Shown: one piece after another, positions 39,901 to 48,690 of the stretch | How the letters are laid out: each line of letters opens with the position of its first letter | Numbering within the stretch: position 1 is the first letter of the stretch | Assembly (NCBI GenBank): GCA_017475705.1 | Contig: JAFVFB010000005.1 | Coordinates: 65,405 to 129,404 of the forward strand | Source of the DNA: Alphaproteobacteria bacterium | GTDB taxonomy: Bacteria; Pseudomonadota; Alphaproteobacteria; RF32; CAG-239 | Length of the DNA stretch: 64,000 bases | Reading direction: 5' to 3' | Made by a program: the position numbers and the translations under genes | Notes under the pieces: model-generated | The model's input: the letters and a program-made list of their open reading frames with translations, nothing else | What the model was told of the DNA's origin: nothing | The model's database searches: none

Positions 39901-42490
39901 TCTTGCTTGTTCTTACTATATTAAAAAGAGTGCTTGGAATTAAGTGCTCTTTTTTTGTTTTATCATTATACTGCAGAATTAAATATTGGCATAAATCTGC
40001 TTCTGTGCTTTCACTCTTTTTGTAAAGATTTTCCAGCGTTTCTGATTTGATAAAATCATCAGAATCAAGGAAAAATATATACCTGCCATTTGCTTTTTCT
40101 ACTCCTAAATTTCTAGAATAACCCAGTCCTTTATTTACGGTGTTTTCATAAATTTTAATTCGTTTATCTTTGTCTGTGTATTCTTTTAGTATTTTTGCAG
40201 AGTTATCCGGAGAACCATCATTGACACAAATAATTTCAATGTCTTTTAAGGTTTGATTAACAACACTGTCCAAACATTCACGCAGATATTGTTCTACATT
40301 ATAAACAGGGATAATTACGGATACCTTGGGTTGTGTTAGGTATTTTCTATATTCTTCTCTTAATTCAATTAAATATTCCATTGCGCGTTCAATATTGCAT
40401 GGGCATTTATTGACAGGGTCAACATAATATGTGTTTTTAATGTAGGCTATATAAAAAATCTCTTCCAATGTTCTTCTGGCTGTTCGACGAGGATTTTTTA
40501 ATTTATCAATAGTCAACCCCCAACCGGCATAAAATGGCATACCAAAAGTATGCACTTCTTTACCACACATTAAAGCTTCAAAACCAAATTGCGTGGTACA
40601 GACATATACTTTATCAACATATTTCAGCAATGATATCGGATTAATCGGCTGACGCATGAGATAGATATTATCGTGTTCTACTATAGTTGAATAATATCCT
40701 AATGGCTTTTTTGTTCCAGGAGCAATAGCATCAGGATGGGTCTTAATGATGATATCGGCGTCGGGATTTTCCTTAATAGCAGCTTCCAACATTTCTGCAA
40801 AAGTATTATCATCAGCTAATCCTTGTTTTATCGAAAAATCACCGTAAGATTGATCTACAACTAGAATTTTCTTTACACCCTCCCTACCAATTTTGGGTTC
40901 AAAAATTGGTTGATGGTTGTATTTGGTTAAATGGTTATCGATGATTGTCTTTATGGCATTTTGTGCTCTTTTTTTCTGTTCTTTGCTTAATTTAAAATCT
41001 TTATTATTAATTTGTCTTTCCATAAATGATGACTGCGTAGCATCAAAATAGAAAACATCATTGGTAAACGTAAAAGCAATACCCATAATATATTTAACAT
41101 CTACCAAAAGGTTACACCATGTATCTGCACTGCGTAAAAAACCATCTTCCATCTTCACAAGCGGGATATTATTTTCAATAGCATATTCTATTGTTTCTGG
41201 CTGCGGTGACCAAGTCCCGCTGCCATGAATAAATGCACACTCAGGTTTTTGAGTTATGTGTGCGTATTCTTCAACTGCATGGGGATTTTTAGACAGATAT
41301 CTGAAGTATTCTCTGTTCCGAAGCCGAGAAACCAAAACATTTTTCTCGAAGATTTTATCCATGTTTTCAAGTTGTTCATCTGTAATGCTTTTTATATCTG
41401 CATTTACTTCTCTGTATTCCATTAAAAGCGCTGCCGCCTTATTTTTTATGCATTCGAGTATAATACGTGACACATATTCATTGGCTTTTTTAGTATAGTC
41501 AATCAATTTAAAATAATAATATTTTTTATCTGCGACCCATGGTTCTGTTAAATCAACAATGCTTCTCAACCGCTCATCAAACGATAGCTTTACTTTATTA
41601 AAAATATTGTCTGAAACTGTTGTTCTAAATTTGTTATAAGGCTCGAATGGAATAAGAAAATTTTGTTCTCTGCGGCTCATGAGTGAATTTTTTTGGAATT
41701 TTCTGTAGTGAATAAAACTTTTTCCAATAGTAGATATATTCTCTGCCATTGAAAATGCTATCAAAAACATATAAATATCATTTGCTATCAATGTATTTTG
41801 AAATCTTATACTGTGGCTACTTATAAATTCATGTCTATACATTTTATTCCATGGAACTTGCGAACAAAAATTATATAATTTTTTGTAAAATAAGTCTTTT
41901 TGCCCAGAAGCATAAAGTTCATAAATATCTTCTTTATAACCAATAATCTTTTTTACATTAGCACGTAGATTAAACTCTTGGTATTTACACACCACTACAT
42001 CTGCATCATCTTCATCAGCCTTTTGAGACATCTCCTCTAGCATATTGAGTTCGAAGAAGTCGTCGGAATCGAGGAAACTGAGGTATTCCCCTTTTGCTTG
42101 TGATAGACCGGCATTGCGGGCAACACCGGCATGGAGATTCTGTTGGCGGATAACTGTCATACGCTTATCTTTTTTAGCGTATTCTTTAAGAATATCAAGA
42201 GAGTTATCAGTTGAACCATCGTCCACGCAGATGATTTCTATCTCTTTCAATGTTTGGTTGACAACACTATCCAAGCATTCGCGCAAATACGGCTCAACAT
42301 TATAGACAGGGATAATAACCGACACTTTCGGCGTATAGTCAATTTTGTTTTGAATAAGTATTTCCGCAGTTGTATCCGGATCACCCTCGGCATTTTTAAC
42401 CGTAATAAATTGTGCTTGTTTTTTCTTTAAATTCTCTGCCTTTGCCAATTTTGATGCTTTTTTAGCTTGCTTACTTATATTTTTCTTCAT
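36965..42490 (-). CDS. Polysaccharide megaenzyme: GT2 - KpsC-like - GT2 - repeat coil - PRTase - HAD
   Basis: The 1841-residue protein joins several enzymes. A first GT2 glycosyltransferase starts near residue 55 (VSVIIPVYNVEPYL, DDGSTDNS, FLDSDDF). A KpsC-like capsule domain covers about 420-700 (GSGTWSPQ, EDGFLRS, CTTQFGFEALM, FYAGWGLTID). A second GT2 covers about 722-1040. A beta-rich segment (1115-1280) and a coiled tandem-repeat region (about 1415-1530) follow. Then come a type I phosphoribosyltransferase (VVGIPRSGMIP near 1587; PRPP loop ILVIDDSVYNGTEMG near 1639) and a HAD phosphatase (CFDMDGVLCIDPTPDEND near 1709). KpsC domains add beta-Kdo to capsule linkers. PRTase plus phosphatase is the known PRPP route to ribofuranose in bacterial glycans. 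GGAG precedes the ATG. Confidence 0.88.
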   Translation of the reverse strand: MKKNISKQAKKASKLAKAENLKKKQAQFITVKNAEGDPDTTAEILIQNKIDYTPKVSVIIPVYNVEPYLRECLDSVVNQTLKEIEIICVDDGSTDNSLDILKEYAKKDKRMTVIRQQNLHAGVARNAGLSQAKGEYLSFLDSDDFFELNMLEEMSQKADEDDADVVVCKYQEFNLRANVKKIIGYKEDIYELYASGQKDLFYKKLYNFCSQVPWNKMYRHEFISSHSIRFQNTLIANDIYMFLIAFSMAENISTIGKSFIHYRKFQKNSLMSRREQNFLIPFEPYNKFRTTVSDNIFNKVKLSFDERLRSIVDLTEPWVADKKYYYFKLIDYTKKANEYVSRIILECIKNKAAALLMEYREVNADIKSITDEQLENMDKIFEKNVLVSRLRNREYFRYLSKNPHAVEEYAHITQKPECAFIHGSGTWSPQPETIEYAIENNIPLVKMEDGFLRSADTWCNLLVDVKYIMGIAFTFTNDVFYFDATQSSFMERQINNKDFKLSKEQKKRAQNAIKTIIDNHLTKYNHQPIFEPKIGREGVKKILVVDQSYGDFSIKQGLADDNTFAEMLEAAIKENPDADIIIKTHPDAIAPGTKKPLGYYSTIVEHDNIYLMRQPINPISLLKYVDKVYVCTTQFGFEALMCGKEVHTFGMPFYAGWGLTIDKLKNPRRTARRTLEEIFYIAYIKNTYYVDPVNKCPCNIERAMEYLIELREEYRKYLTQPKVSVIIPVYNVEQYLRECLDSVVNQTLKDIEIICVNDGSPDNSAKILKEYTDKDKRIKIYENTVNKGLGYSRNLGVEKANGRYIFFLDSDDFIKSETLENLYKKSESTEADLCQYLILQYNDKTKKEHLIPSTLFNIVRTSKKISYDYKLCPKLIFERVEAPLKLYKKDFLLKNNIKFFEGCYFEDTIVHIKCMSLAKKICFEDNAYYYYRKNREGQITGNSENTDKFLDIFNYINEAEKFFKQQNMWKEIKPYYYTFAVGRICSYYVRCNDKTKVKFAKKAALWAKNKKLSELKQSCPDQFELFYAIIIRNNAFNKFTSYLLFPYYALRLPKLKKKYLDAFAKKLPSVLTEFRVDIKNIGKAINAVGVAAAKATITQPSWATNASGIGQVVSGETRKQKINIKAINSGKLTLNFRGQDKRDENKTRIPLWCDYKSIKIDGKKINDKTVQTWHDQPFKYEMPVKDGQEVELEIEQAYHKYTKTELKNLLLKLNANSNYVIQNIDKLTDAVYKNIYPEDVKSTKVVAKDKQSSFKHFLYHKVKTDSYTKTYVCGIRVKKKPANIYEFIDKRIEALSKNWEGKFAAVVNSGAANKKELLTKMTSLNTACQKELKATGTSLEQDIAALAKETSLIKSNSLYMIKSLNDKMAEVMGGQTVAAETLQVIQAENTAEILASMAKVIATQATAQDALQQSGNANRTAILDELTKLPESLTKKSEANKAAILSAVAKTQTDLQQSGNTNRTAILDELTKLPESMSKNSAANKAEILANVTQMTETAKANRTAILDELAKLPENLAKNSVVNKNEIIESINDVTQKQQRRIDNLINSLKQYYVSRTKTDNYSLEFRTFADMADCIRKNLKKIPENVDLVVGIPRSGMIPAYIIALFMNKKCCSLDEFLAGSTGSNGNRKMNTSEINNILVIDDSVYNGTEMGRTREKLAPLADKYHFTYATVYVKPDSEDKVDVWMERVSAPRVWQWNYLNHSIAQKACFDMDGVLCIDPTPDENDDGEKYLEFIAKAKPLYIPTYEINTIVTSRLEKYREPTEKWLKDHGVKYKQLIMLDLPTAEERRKLSCHAKFKAEVYKNLADTVLFVESEPNQAREIALLTGKTVICTSTDEVY
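37920..38250 (-). repeat. Three tandem coding repeats of about 40-44 codons
   Basis: Within the megaenzyme, the motif NRTAILDELTKLPES recurs three times (DNA copies centred near 37950, 38070 and 38200). It alternates with NKAEIL-type segments. The DNA copies are also similar, so the duplications are recent. The repeats look like a parallel coiled coil between the transferase and PRTase-HAD parts. Confidence 0.75.
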
Positions 42491-42509
42491 CTTATGCTCC
42501 TTAATACTC

Positions 42510-43802
42510 TTACTTCGACTTTTCCAAGGCCTTTATTTCTGCTTTTAGCTGGTCATATTCCTCTTTTACTCTGATGGGATAGGTTAAAATTGATTTTATT
42601 TTTTCCCACCAACCATTTTTTTGCAGCAGCGTCTCTTTAGTAGCCGGCTTATAAGTTCTACCTTCCTTTTCTCCGTGCAGAATATAATGCACCAACGGAT
42701 TAATCCCTAATTTTGCCACGTCTTTATAGCGCCTAAGATAATCTTTACCATCAAAATATGGGCTGGGGTTGCGACCTTCTTTATAACCAATTTTAACATA
42801 GTGTTTCGCTGCTTTCATCTTCTTGCTCTTAACATCAGGATTTTGGCTCAGATACCACTTCCTGTCAAACAGTGATGATGCTTCCACTAAAGCTGTTTGG
42901 CGCTTCTCATCATATTTTTCTTTGCTTATCAGATGCGTCATTCGCTCTAATTTTAAAATTGATAACATCTTAGGCTCCTTTCTATCAATTTTCTTTACTT
43001 CCATACTTAAAATTCTATCAAAGCGGCGAACAAATTGTTCATCTCGTTTATAACTTTTCAAGCTGCGCTCACAAAAATTTTTTAGCTCCTGCAGCTCATT
43101 AAGCTGTATTTTCTCCTTCCTTGCAAATTTGGTTATTGCTGTTAATACCTTTAATATATCTTCTTTACGTTTATCTTTTTTAGCTATATCTTTCCCAATA
43201 CTATCCGGCCTTTTAATCCACTGATAACGAGGTTCTGCGATTAATGCTATATTTTTAGCGTAATAGAATGATTTGACAACAAAAATATTATCCGCAGTGT
43301 ATAAACCTTCTACAAATTTCATATGATATTTTTTTAAGAATGTATGCTTATAAATCTTATCCCATAATGCTCCATTGCGCAGTTCTTGGAATCTCTCTTC
43401 AATACTATTAAGCTTGTTTAGAATATGCTTATGCTGATTGTAATTGGTGTAGACAATATCAGCCTTATTCTTAATTGCTGCCATATATAATTTTTCAAAA
43501 TAATCCGGCGGAATAATATCATCACTGTCAAAAAAGCCAATGTATTTTCCTCTTGCTTCTTTTAAGCCTAGATTGCGACAGGCATATGGTCCACTATTTT
43601 TTTGCTGCTGAAATATCTTAAAGCGAACATCAGCTGCTGTCTTTTCTTTTAGATAAGCATATGAACCATCTGTTGAGGCATCATCAATAAAAATAAACTC
43701 AATATCAGCTAATGTCTGGTCCGCACAGCATTTTATGGTTTGTCCCAGAAAATCAAGCCGATTATAGGTTGGGATGATAACGCTGACAAATGGTTTATGC
43801 AA
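42510..43802 (-). CDS. GT2 glycosyltransferase with C-terminal NPDV repeats
   Basis: A GT-A family 2 transferase fills the first 280 residues: VSVIIPTYNRLDFLGQTI, DDASTDGS and FFDSDDIIPPDYF (metal-binding DxD type). The C-terminal part has the NPDV-type repeats common in surface-glycan transferases (LSQNPDVKSKKM, then GYKEGRNPSPYFDG, then NPLVHYILHGEKEGR). The start is TTG, with GAGGGAG seven bases upstream, and overlaps the preceding gene by eight bases. Donor and acceptor are unknown. Confidence 0.85.
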   Translation of the reverse strand: MHKPFVSVIIPTYNRLDFLGQTIKCCADQTLADIEFIFIDDASTDGSYAYLKEKTAADVRFKIFQQQKNSGPYACRNLGLKEARGKYIGFFDSDDIIPPDYFEKLYMAAIKNKADIVYTNYNQHKHILNKLNSIEERFQELRNGALWDKIYKHTFLKKYHMKFVEGLYTADNIFVVKSFYYAKNIALIAEPRYQWIKRPDSIGKDIAKKDKRKEDILKVLTAITKFARKEKIQLNELQELKNFCERSLKSYKRDEQFVRRFDRILSMEVKKIDRKEPKMLSILKLERMTHLISKEKYDEKRQTALVEASSLFDRKWYLSQNPDVKSKKMKAAKHYVKIGYKEGRNPSPYFDGKDYLRRYKDVAKLGINPLVHYILHGEKEGRTYKPATKETLLQKNGWWEKIKSILTYPIRVKEEYDQLKAEIKALEKSK

Positions 43803-45441
43803 TTTTTTTCTCCCTCTGTTTCTTTCTTGGGATAATATCTAGATGTAGGCAAGTTATTTCATGGCTTTCCCCATATTTTTTCAAAAGATAACATAACCGA
43901 TGCTGCCCATCCATCAAGATATTTTGCGCCCCATGTATAACCGGTACTTTTCGCTCATCAAATCCTTTTTCTAAAGATGAGATGAGATTGGTAAATCTAT
44001 TCTCAGACATATCAAATTTTGATGTTTCGCTGTTTACCTGACAATATTCTTGATAGGCATTTTTATTACCGGATAAATATAAGAATGGGGCACACTCATT
44101 TAAGCTATACAGCTTTCCATCTATCCACTTGCGTTTAATGTCACTGATTTTCACTTTTTCCAAAGTATATGCTTTTATTTTTCTTAGTTCGAGCGTTTTA
44201 TAAAAGAAATCTGGATCAAGCTCAAAACGATTGTCCTCAAGCAAACGCAGTGCAGAGCTCTTTTGTAACTTCCGTCTTTCGAACAAATAACAACGATGAG
44301 GGGTCGTGAGCCCTAAAATTTCATAGCCTTGTGCCTCAGCTAAAGCGCAAATTATCCGCTCTACCGCATGGGCTAAAGAAAATTCCCCCCTTCTCGTTTC
44401 TGCAAAATCATCAATGCTTAAATTAAGACTTTTTATAGGTTTTAAGCATTCGGATTTAGCGGCAAACATTGTACCAGCAATATAATGATAAATTAAAGGA
44501 ATCTGAATATTTAAGTGCTGTGCAAAATTGTGAGTTAAAATCTGCTTATGTTTAGGATCCGTGATAACTAAGTTTTTAGCAGATACAATACCTGCTTTTT
44601 TGTTGCTTAATAAAGAATTAATGGCCTTATGGCAATTTATTCCGCCTAGCACGCCATCGAATAAATTATAAAACCAATTATCGAATTTAAATACTTGATT
44701 ATAAACATAACGAAATGGTTTACCGACACCTTTTGAATGGATTTTAAAAACAATATCATAGGCCTCTAAATCTACTTTAGACAACACATCAATAAATGGA
44801 CCGATGTCAAAGCCTTGATTGGCATATTCATAAAATTTTGCGTTGGGTTTAAATTGTTTAACCTGGTCCAGAGTATCTTGCGTATAATTATCACCTATGT
44901 ATGTCACAATTAAATCATAGCAATAGGGTGATAAATTTTCCAAATATCTTTTGATAATTGGCCATGACTCCATATAAAATAAGTGCAAACAGACTAATAT
45001 GCGTCCTTTTTTATTGCGCTGTATTTGTTTTCTGTATAAAAATTTTCCTAAGCAACTCGTTATCGTCATAAATATTCTTTTGCTCATTGTTAGAGCATAG
45101 TTATTCCACACCAAACCTATCACGGCCCGCCCTTCTTTCCTACCGCTAATTTCATAGTGTAAAAGCGGATTCATTCCGATGTCTTTCACATCAGGATTTT
45201 CTTCTAAATAGCCTGCAGTCGAAAAATATGGCGAGGGATTTTTATTGTCATGCCATCCTTGCGTTAAATAATGTTCAGCAGAAGAGATATCTGCAAACCT
45301 CTGCTCTGGAAATTGACTTCTGTAATACTTCTCGTCAAAATAAACAGATTGCTGAATAAGGGCTATATGACGCTTTTTGTTATATGTCTTTTTATCAATC
45401 AAATGAAGTAATCTGGCAAGTTTGAGTAGTTTCAAGTTCAT
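43795..45441 (-). CDS. RgpF-like glycan synthesis protein with NPDV repeats and ParB-like tail
   Basis: Three parts are visible in 548 residues. First, NPDV-type repeats (FDEKYYRSQFPEQRF; ENPDVKDIGMNPLLHYEISG). Second, a rhamnan-synthesis F (RgpF) transferase domain from about residue 145 (VCLHLFYMESWPIIKRYL; NQGFDIGPFIDVLSK; IHSKG). Third, a C-terminal region with ILMDGQHRLCYLLKKYG, which resembles the DGxHRL motif of ParB-type nucleotide-binding domains. I know no standard fusion of this kind. The gene lies one base after the next RgpF-like gene in a tight operon. Confidence 0.8.
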   Translation of the reverse strand: MNLKLLKLARLLHLIDKKTYNKKRHIALIQQSVYFDEKYYRSQFPEQRFADISSAEHYLTQGWHDNKNPSPYFSTAGYLEENPDVKDIGMNPLLHYEISGRKEGRAVIGLVWNNYALTMSKRIFMTITSCLGKFLYRKQIQRNKKGRILVCLHLFYMESWPIIKRYLENLSPYCYDLIVTYIGDNYTQDTLDQVKQFKPNAKFYEYANQGFDIGPFIDVLSKVDLEAYDIVFKIHSKGVGKPFRYVYNQVFKFDNWFYNLFDGVLGGINCHKAINSLLSNKKAGIVSAKNLVITDPKHKQILTHNFAQHLNIQIPLIYHYIAGTMFAAKSECLKPIKSLNLSIDDFAETRRGEFSLAHAVERIICALAEAQGYEILGLTTPHRCYLFERRKLQKSSALRLLEDNRFELDPDFFYKTLELRKIKAYTLEKVKISDIKRKWIDGKLYSLNECAPFLYLSGNKNAYQEYCQVNSETSKFDMSENRFTNLISSLEKGFDERKVPVIHGAQNILMDGQHRLCYLLKKYGESHEITCLHLDIIPRKKQREKKIA

Positions 45442-45442
45442 C

Positions 45443-46282
45443 TTAAGCCTCTTTTATTTTTCTTGCATACACAGGAATTTTGCAAATCTTCACTACTTGC
45501 GTTCCGCGTTTTGTTTGTTTTTTTTGATATAGAAACCTTTTAAATGCCACAAATATAAAATCAAACGTATAATTGCCATGTTTTATAGGATAAATATTTT
45601 GCGCTAAGCACCCAAAAATCCGTTCAATTAGGTGGGCTAATGTTCCCTCTTTTACATGCGCATCCGTCTTTGGAAAATCTGAAAGTCTATAGTGCAACAA
45701 AGGCTTTAATACTGATGCTCTGGCTAAAAACATCGACCCTGCAATAAAAGAGAGCTGCTTTTCAAGTGGTATGCCTAATTTTTTTAATTCCCCATTAATT
45801 TGTGGTAATAGGCTTGCATAATCTGTTAATGATGCTGTTAAACAATATTTGCTGCCTGCCATACCGAACTGAGGGTTATTATCCAAAATTTGTAAATTCT
45901 CTTGCAAGCGGCTTTCTGTCGCTAGCATGCTTTGCCATAAAATTTTTCCCCATAATGCATTATCAAGTCTATGATGATTTAACCACGTATAATTTCTACT
46001 TCTTTTGCCTTTAGTATGTAGCTTGAGTATATATTGATACTGAGCAAGGTCTATATGATGCAAAAAATAAATAAACGGACCAATATCGTATCCGTTATTT
46101 TCAACTTGCCAAATATAAATATTTTCATCAAGCGCGTTTATTTCAGCCTCTATTTCAGGATGAGGTTCTGTCATTGTTATAAATAAATCATGGTCAACTC
46201 TTACTAAATTGTTTAAATAACGTCTTATCTCTGGCCATTGATCGTCGTAATGCAAGTGTAGATGAACAGCAAGCTTTTTCAT
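45443..46282 (-). CDS. RgpF-like rhamnan synthesis glycosyltransferase
   Basis: The 279 residues match the RgpF domain of the neighbouring gene: VHLHLHYDDQWPEIRRYLNN, then ENNGYDIGPFIYFLHHIDL, then LKLHTKG and SFIAGSMFLARASVLKPL. RgpF-like proteins add sugars, often rhamnose, to surface polysaccharides. No repeats or extra domain are fused here, so it is the simpler paralogue. GGAG precedes the ATG, and it is spaced one base from genes on both sides. Confidence 0.82.
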   Translation of the reverse strand: MKKLAVHLHLHYDDQWPEIRRYLNNLVRVDHDLFITMTEPHPEIEAEINALDENIYIWQVENNGYDIGPFIYFLHHIDLAQYQYILKLHTKGKRSRNYTWLNHHRLDNALWGKILWQSMLATESRLQENLQILDNNPQFGMAGSKYCLTASLTDYASLLPQINGELKKLGIPLEKQLSFIAGSMFLARASVLKPLLHYRLSDFPKTDAHVKEGTLAHLIERIFGCLAQNIYPIKHGNYTFDFIFVAFKRFLYQKKQTKRGTQVVKICKIPVYARKIKEA

Positions 46283-46283
46283 A

Positions 46284-47294
46284 TTATTTTCTCCATCCCA
46301 ACAGTATATTGCACATTCTTAGTATTGCTTTATCCACAGGAAGAGATGTTTTTGATACGATTTCCGAGATATTGAGATGTCCATAGTACAGTGCATTTAG
46401 GCAACGTTTTGTAAAATACTGTGCACAAACTTTAGTAAATGATTTTGGCTCTATGAGCTGTTTCTTTTCATTTAAGACTGCCAGATTTTCTAGAGTATGG
46501 CAAGCTATTGTTAATATTTTAGCATCTTGAATTTTTTGCCGTCCATACGTGGTATAATTATCAAAAACATCGACCTCTTCTGGTGTCAGCTCTATATTAT
46601 TGTATGCAAACCATAGTTTATGAAACATTGCCCGTTCCCGTCTTATCATTTGTTTTTGCTTTTTACTGGTCATTTGAGAATGGAAACGGTATTTATATAA
46701 CACATCAGGAATATTCTCTAGCATGCTGTATTTACTAAATTCATAACACAATTGACGGTCATTTAAGCTGATGAAATTCTCGTTATAGCGAATTTTGTGC
46801 TCTGTCATAATGGCGCGACGCAACATCATGGTCGGGTGATGAACAGAAGATTTAAACAACAAATATGCACATATTTCATTGTGATAGCGTGGATTTCTGA
46901 TGGCTTTAAAACGATTTATCTCGCCGAATTTTTTGTAGCCAGTGCCCAGCATTCCGATCTCTGGATGTGCTTCCATATACTCATATTGACGCTGCAAACG
47001 CTCTGGCTTCATCATATCATCATGGTTCATTATCGCAATGTATTTGCCGGCGGCCATATCAAGAAGCTTATTATAACTTTGAGGAATCCCCATATTGGTT
47101 TGATTTTCAGAATATTTGATACGCTCGTCATCGTAACCGGCAATAATTCCTCTTAATTTTTTATTGGTGGGGCTATCGTTTAAAATTAAGAATTCAAAAT
47201 CTTGATATGTTTGGTTTAATACGCTTTCTATTGCCTCTCGTAAATATGCCGTCTTACTTTCGTACACAGGCATTATAACACTTATCATAACCAT
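46284..47294 (-). CDS. GT2 glycosyltransferase, first gene of the glycan operon
   Basis: This family 2 transferase (336 residues) opens with ISVIMPVYESKTAYLREAI and has NDSPTNKK and MNHDDMMKPERLQRQ (the acidic metal site). The segment ISLNDRQLCYEF is near the usual ED/Q-type catalytic region. GGAGG lies six bases before the ATG at 47294. It is the first gene of the leftward operon that runs to 36408, with a good promoter about 140 bases upstream. Donor sugar is unknown. Confidence 0.85.
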   Translation of the reverse strand: MVMISVIMPVYESKTAYLREAIESVLNQTYQDFEFLILNDSPTNKKLRGIIAGYDDERIKYSENQTNMGIPQSYNKLLDMAAGKYIAIMNHDDMMKPERLQRQYEYMEAHPEIGMLGTGYKKFGEINRFKAIRNPRYHNEICAYLLFKSSVHHPTMMLRRAIMTEHKIRYNENFISLNDRQLCYEFSKYSMLENIPDVLYKYRFHSQMTSKKQKQMIRRERAMFHKLWFAYNNIELTPEEVDVFDNYTTYGRQKIQDAKILTIACHTLENLAVLNEKKQLIEPKSFTKVCAQYFTKRCLNALYYGHLNISEIVSKTSLPVDKAILRMCNILLGWRK

Positions 47295-47431
47295 CGCCTA
47301 CCTCCGTTTAAAATAACAAAAAAATTGATATTTGCTTTCAAACAGATATCAGCTGCAATATTCGTGATATTTAGCCCGTTTAAATTTAGCATAACGCGTT
47401 ATAAATCATGATTAACTTAAATTTGTTTTTC

Positions 47432-47460
47432 TGTATACATCGGTCAAAAACAAATGTCAA
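47432..47460 (-). promoter_or_regulatory. Promoter of the surface-glycan operon
   Basis: On the minus strand a perfect TTGACA (47455-47460) and TATACA (47432-47437) are 17 bases apart. It reads toward the GT2 gene starting at 47294, leaving a leader of about 130 bases with no clear terminator. Confidence 0.65.
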
Positions 47461-47501
47461 CATCTGTTTACATTAAGCAATGATTGATTTGTATATCTCT
47501 T

Positions 47502-48215
47502 TTATTGGTAAATATAAAGCATGTGACCATTTTTTGCCAACCATTCGCGTCCTTTAGAGGCATCCGCATCCAAAAATTTCACCAATTCCCAAAAATACGC
47601 TGAATGATCCTGATGCTTTAAGTGTGCTACCTCATGTGCCACAATATAGCGAATAACATGCTCTGGGGCTAAAGCCAAGCGCCAGCTGTAATTTAAATTG
47701 TTCAGAGTCGAGCAACTTGCCCAACGTGATTTGGTATCTTTTATATAGACATTATGCACTTTTTTCCCAATTTTCTGTGCCATTTGCTGTGACCGCTGTA
47801 AAAACTCTTGCTGAGAAACTTTCTTGATAAAATCTTTTACTCGACGGTGGAGAAACTCGATCCCGCCAGAAATATATAAAATATGCTGCTCTTTATCTAG
47901 CTTTGTATTACCTCTAATTTGTGTATGCTGTATACTGTATTGTTTTCCAAATAAGCTTATTACATCTTCATTTTCAAACTTTCTGGAGGCCGGAATTTTG
48001 TTTATATTATTTAATATCCAATTTTGATGGCTTTCTACAAAAGAAATTGCCTGTTGACGAGAACAGTATGGTGGCACAGTTAATATTGCCATACGATCTT
48101 TTTTATCAATACGTAGTGTTAAACGGCGAGAACGTTTGGATTGCACGACTTTCAAGTCACACCCCAATTGCATATCAATATCAAAGGTCTTCCCACTCAA
48201 CAATGTAATTTTCAT
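47502..48215 (-). CDS. YgjP-type metal-dependent hydrolase (SprT-like)
   Basis: The zinc site HEVAHLKHQDHSAYFWE lies near residue 205, and WRLALAPEHVIRYIVAHE precedes it, as in YgjP/DUF45 proteins. These are minigluzincin-like metalloproteins with poorly known substrates. At 237 residues the length is normal. The start at 48215 overlaps the YcgN-like gene by 35 bases; an internal ATG at 48173 would avoid this and is a real alternative. Confidence 0.82.
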   Translation of the reverse strand: MKITLLSGKTFDIDMQLGCDLKVVQSKRSRRLTLRIDKKDRMAILTVPPYCSRQQAISFVESHQNWILNNINKIPASRKFENEDVISLFGKQYSIQHTQIRGNTKLDKEQHILYISGGIEFLHRRVKDFIKKVSQQEFLQRSQQMAQKIGKKVHNVYIKDTKSRWASCSTLNNLNYSWRLALAPEHVIRYIVAHEVAHLKHQDHSAYFWELVKFLDADASKGREWLAKNGHMLYIYQ

Positions 48216-48690
48216 AATCTTCTACCTCTGATTCATTTACTAACTTTCTTCCTTTAAGTGAAAATCCAGCTTGATGAACACTGCAAGCCATACCGCTCTT
48301 CAGCGGATGCCATGGGGGCAGATCTTTTCCCTCATCTATTAGCACGTAAGCACATGTTTTAGGAAGCCATCGTGGTTTTTCTCTGACTGCTGCTATATCA
48401 ATATTCCGACAATCACTAACTTTTTGAAAACGGTGCGCATAAATTTTACATAAACAGTTGGTTATATTAAGAAATCTACAATAAGTATTGGTAAAATGGA
48501 TTTTTCCCTTTATCTCTACTTTATTCAAACAACATTTTCCGCAGCCATCACATAATAACTCCCACTCCTGTGGGGTCATTTCCTCTAATTTCTTTTTCTT
48601 CCAAAATTCCGGCTCTATATCACTTGTATGTCTATATCTGCTTTGCGGATCGTATTCTTCCTCCAACACGAAGTCTGTTTGTTCGCTCAT
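48181..48690 (-). CDS. YcgN-like Cys-cluster protein (copy 1)
   Basis: This protein carries the conserved Cys cluster of the YkgJ/YcgN type (CDGCGKCCLNKVEI near residue 45, then YCRFLN...CLCKIY). The cluster probably binds zinc or iron-sulphur; the role is unknown. The C-terminus ends EYIVEWEDL-like, as in the copy next door. Start at 48690 has GGGAGG upstream and overlaps copy 2's stop by four bases (ATGA). Length is 169 residues. Confidence 0.82.
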   Translation of the reverse strand: MSEQTDFVLEEEYDPQSRYRHTSDIEPEFWKKKKLEEMTPQEWELLCDGCGKCCLNKVEIKGKIHFTNTYCRFLNITNCLCKIYAHRFQKVSDCRNIDIAAVREKPRWLPKTCAYVLIDEGKDLPPWHPLKSGMACSVHQAGFSLKGRKLVNESEVEDYENYIVEWEDL

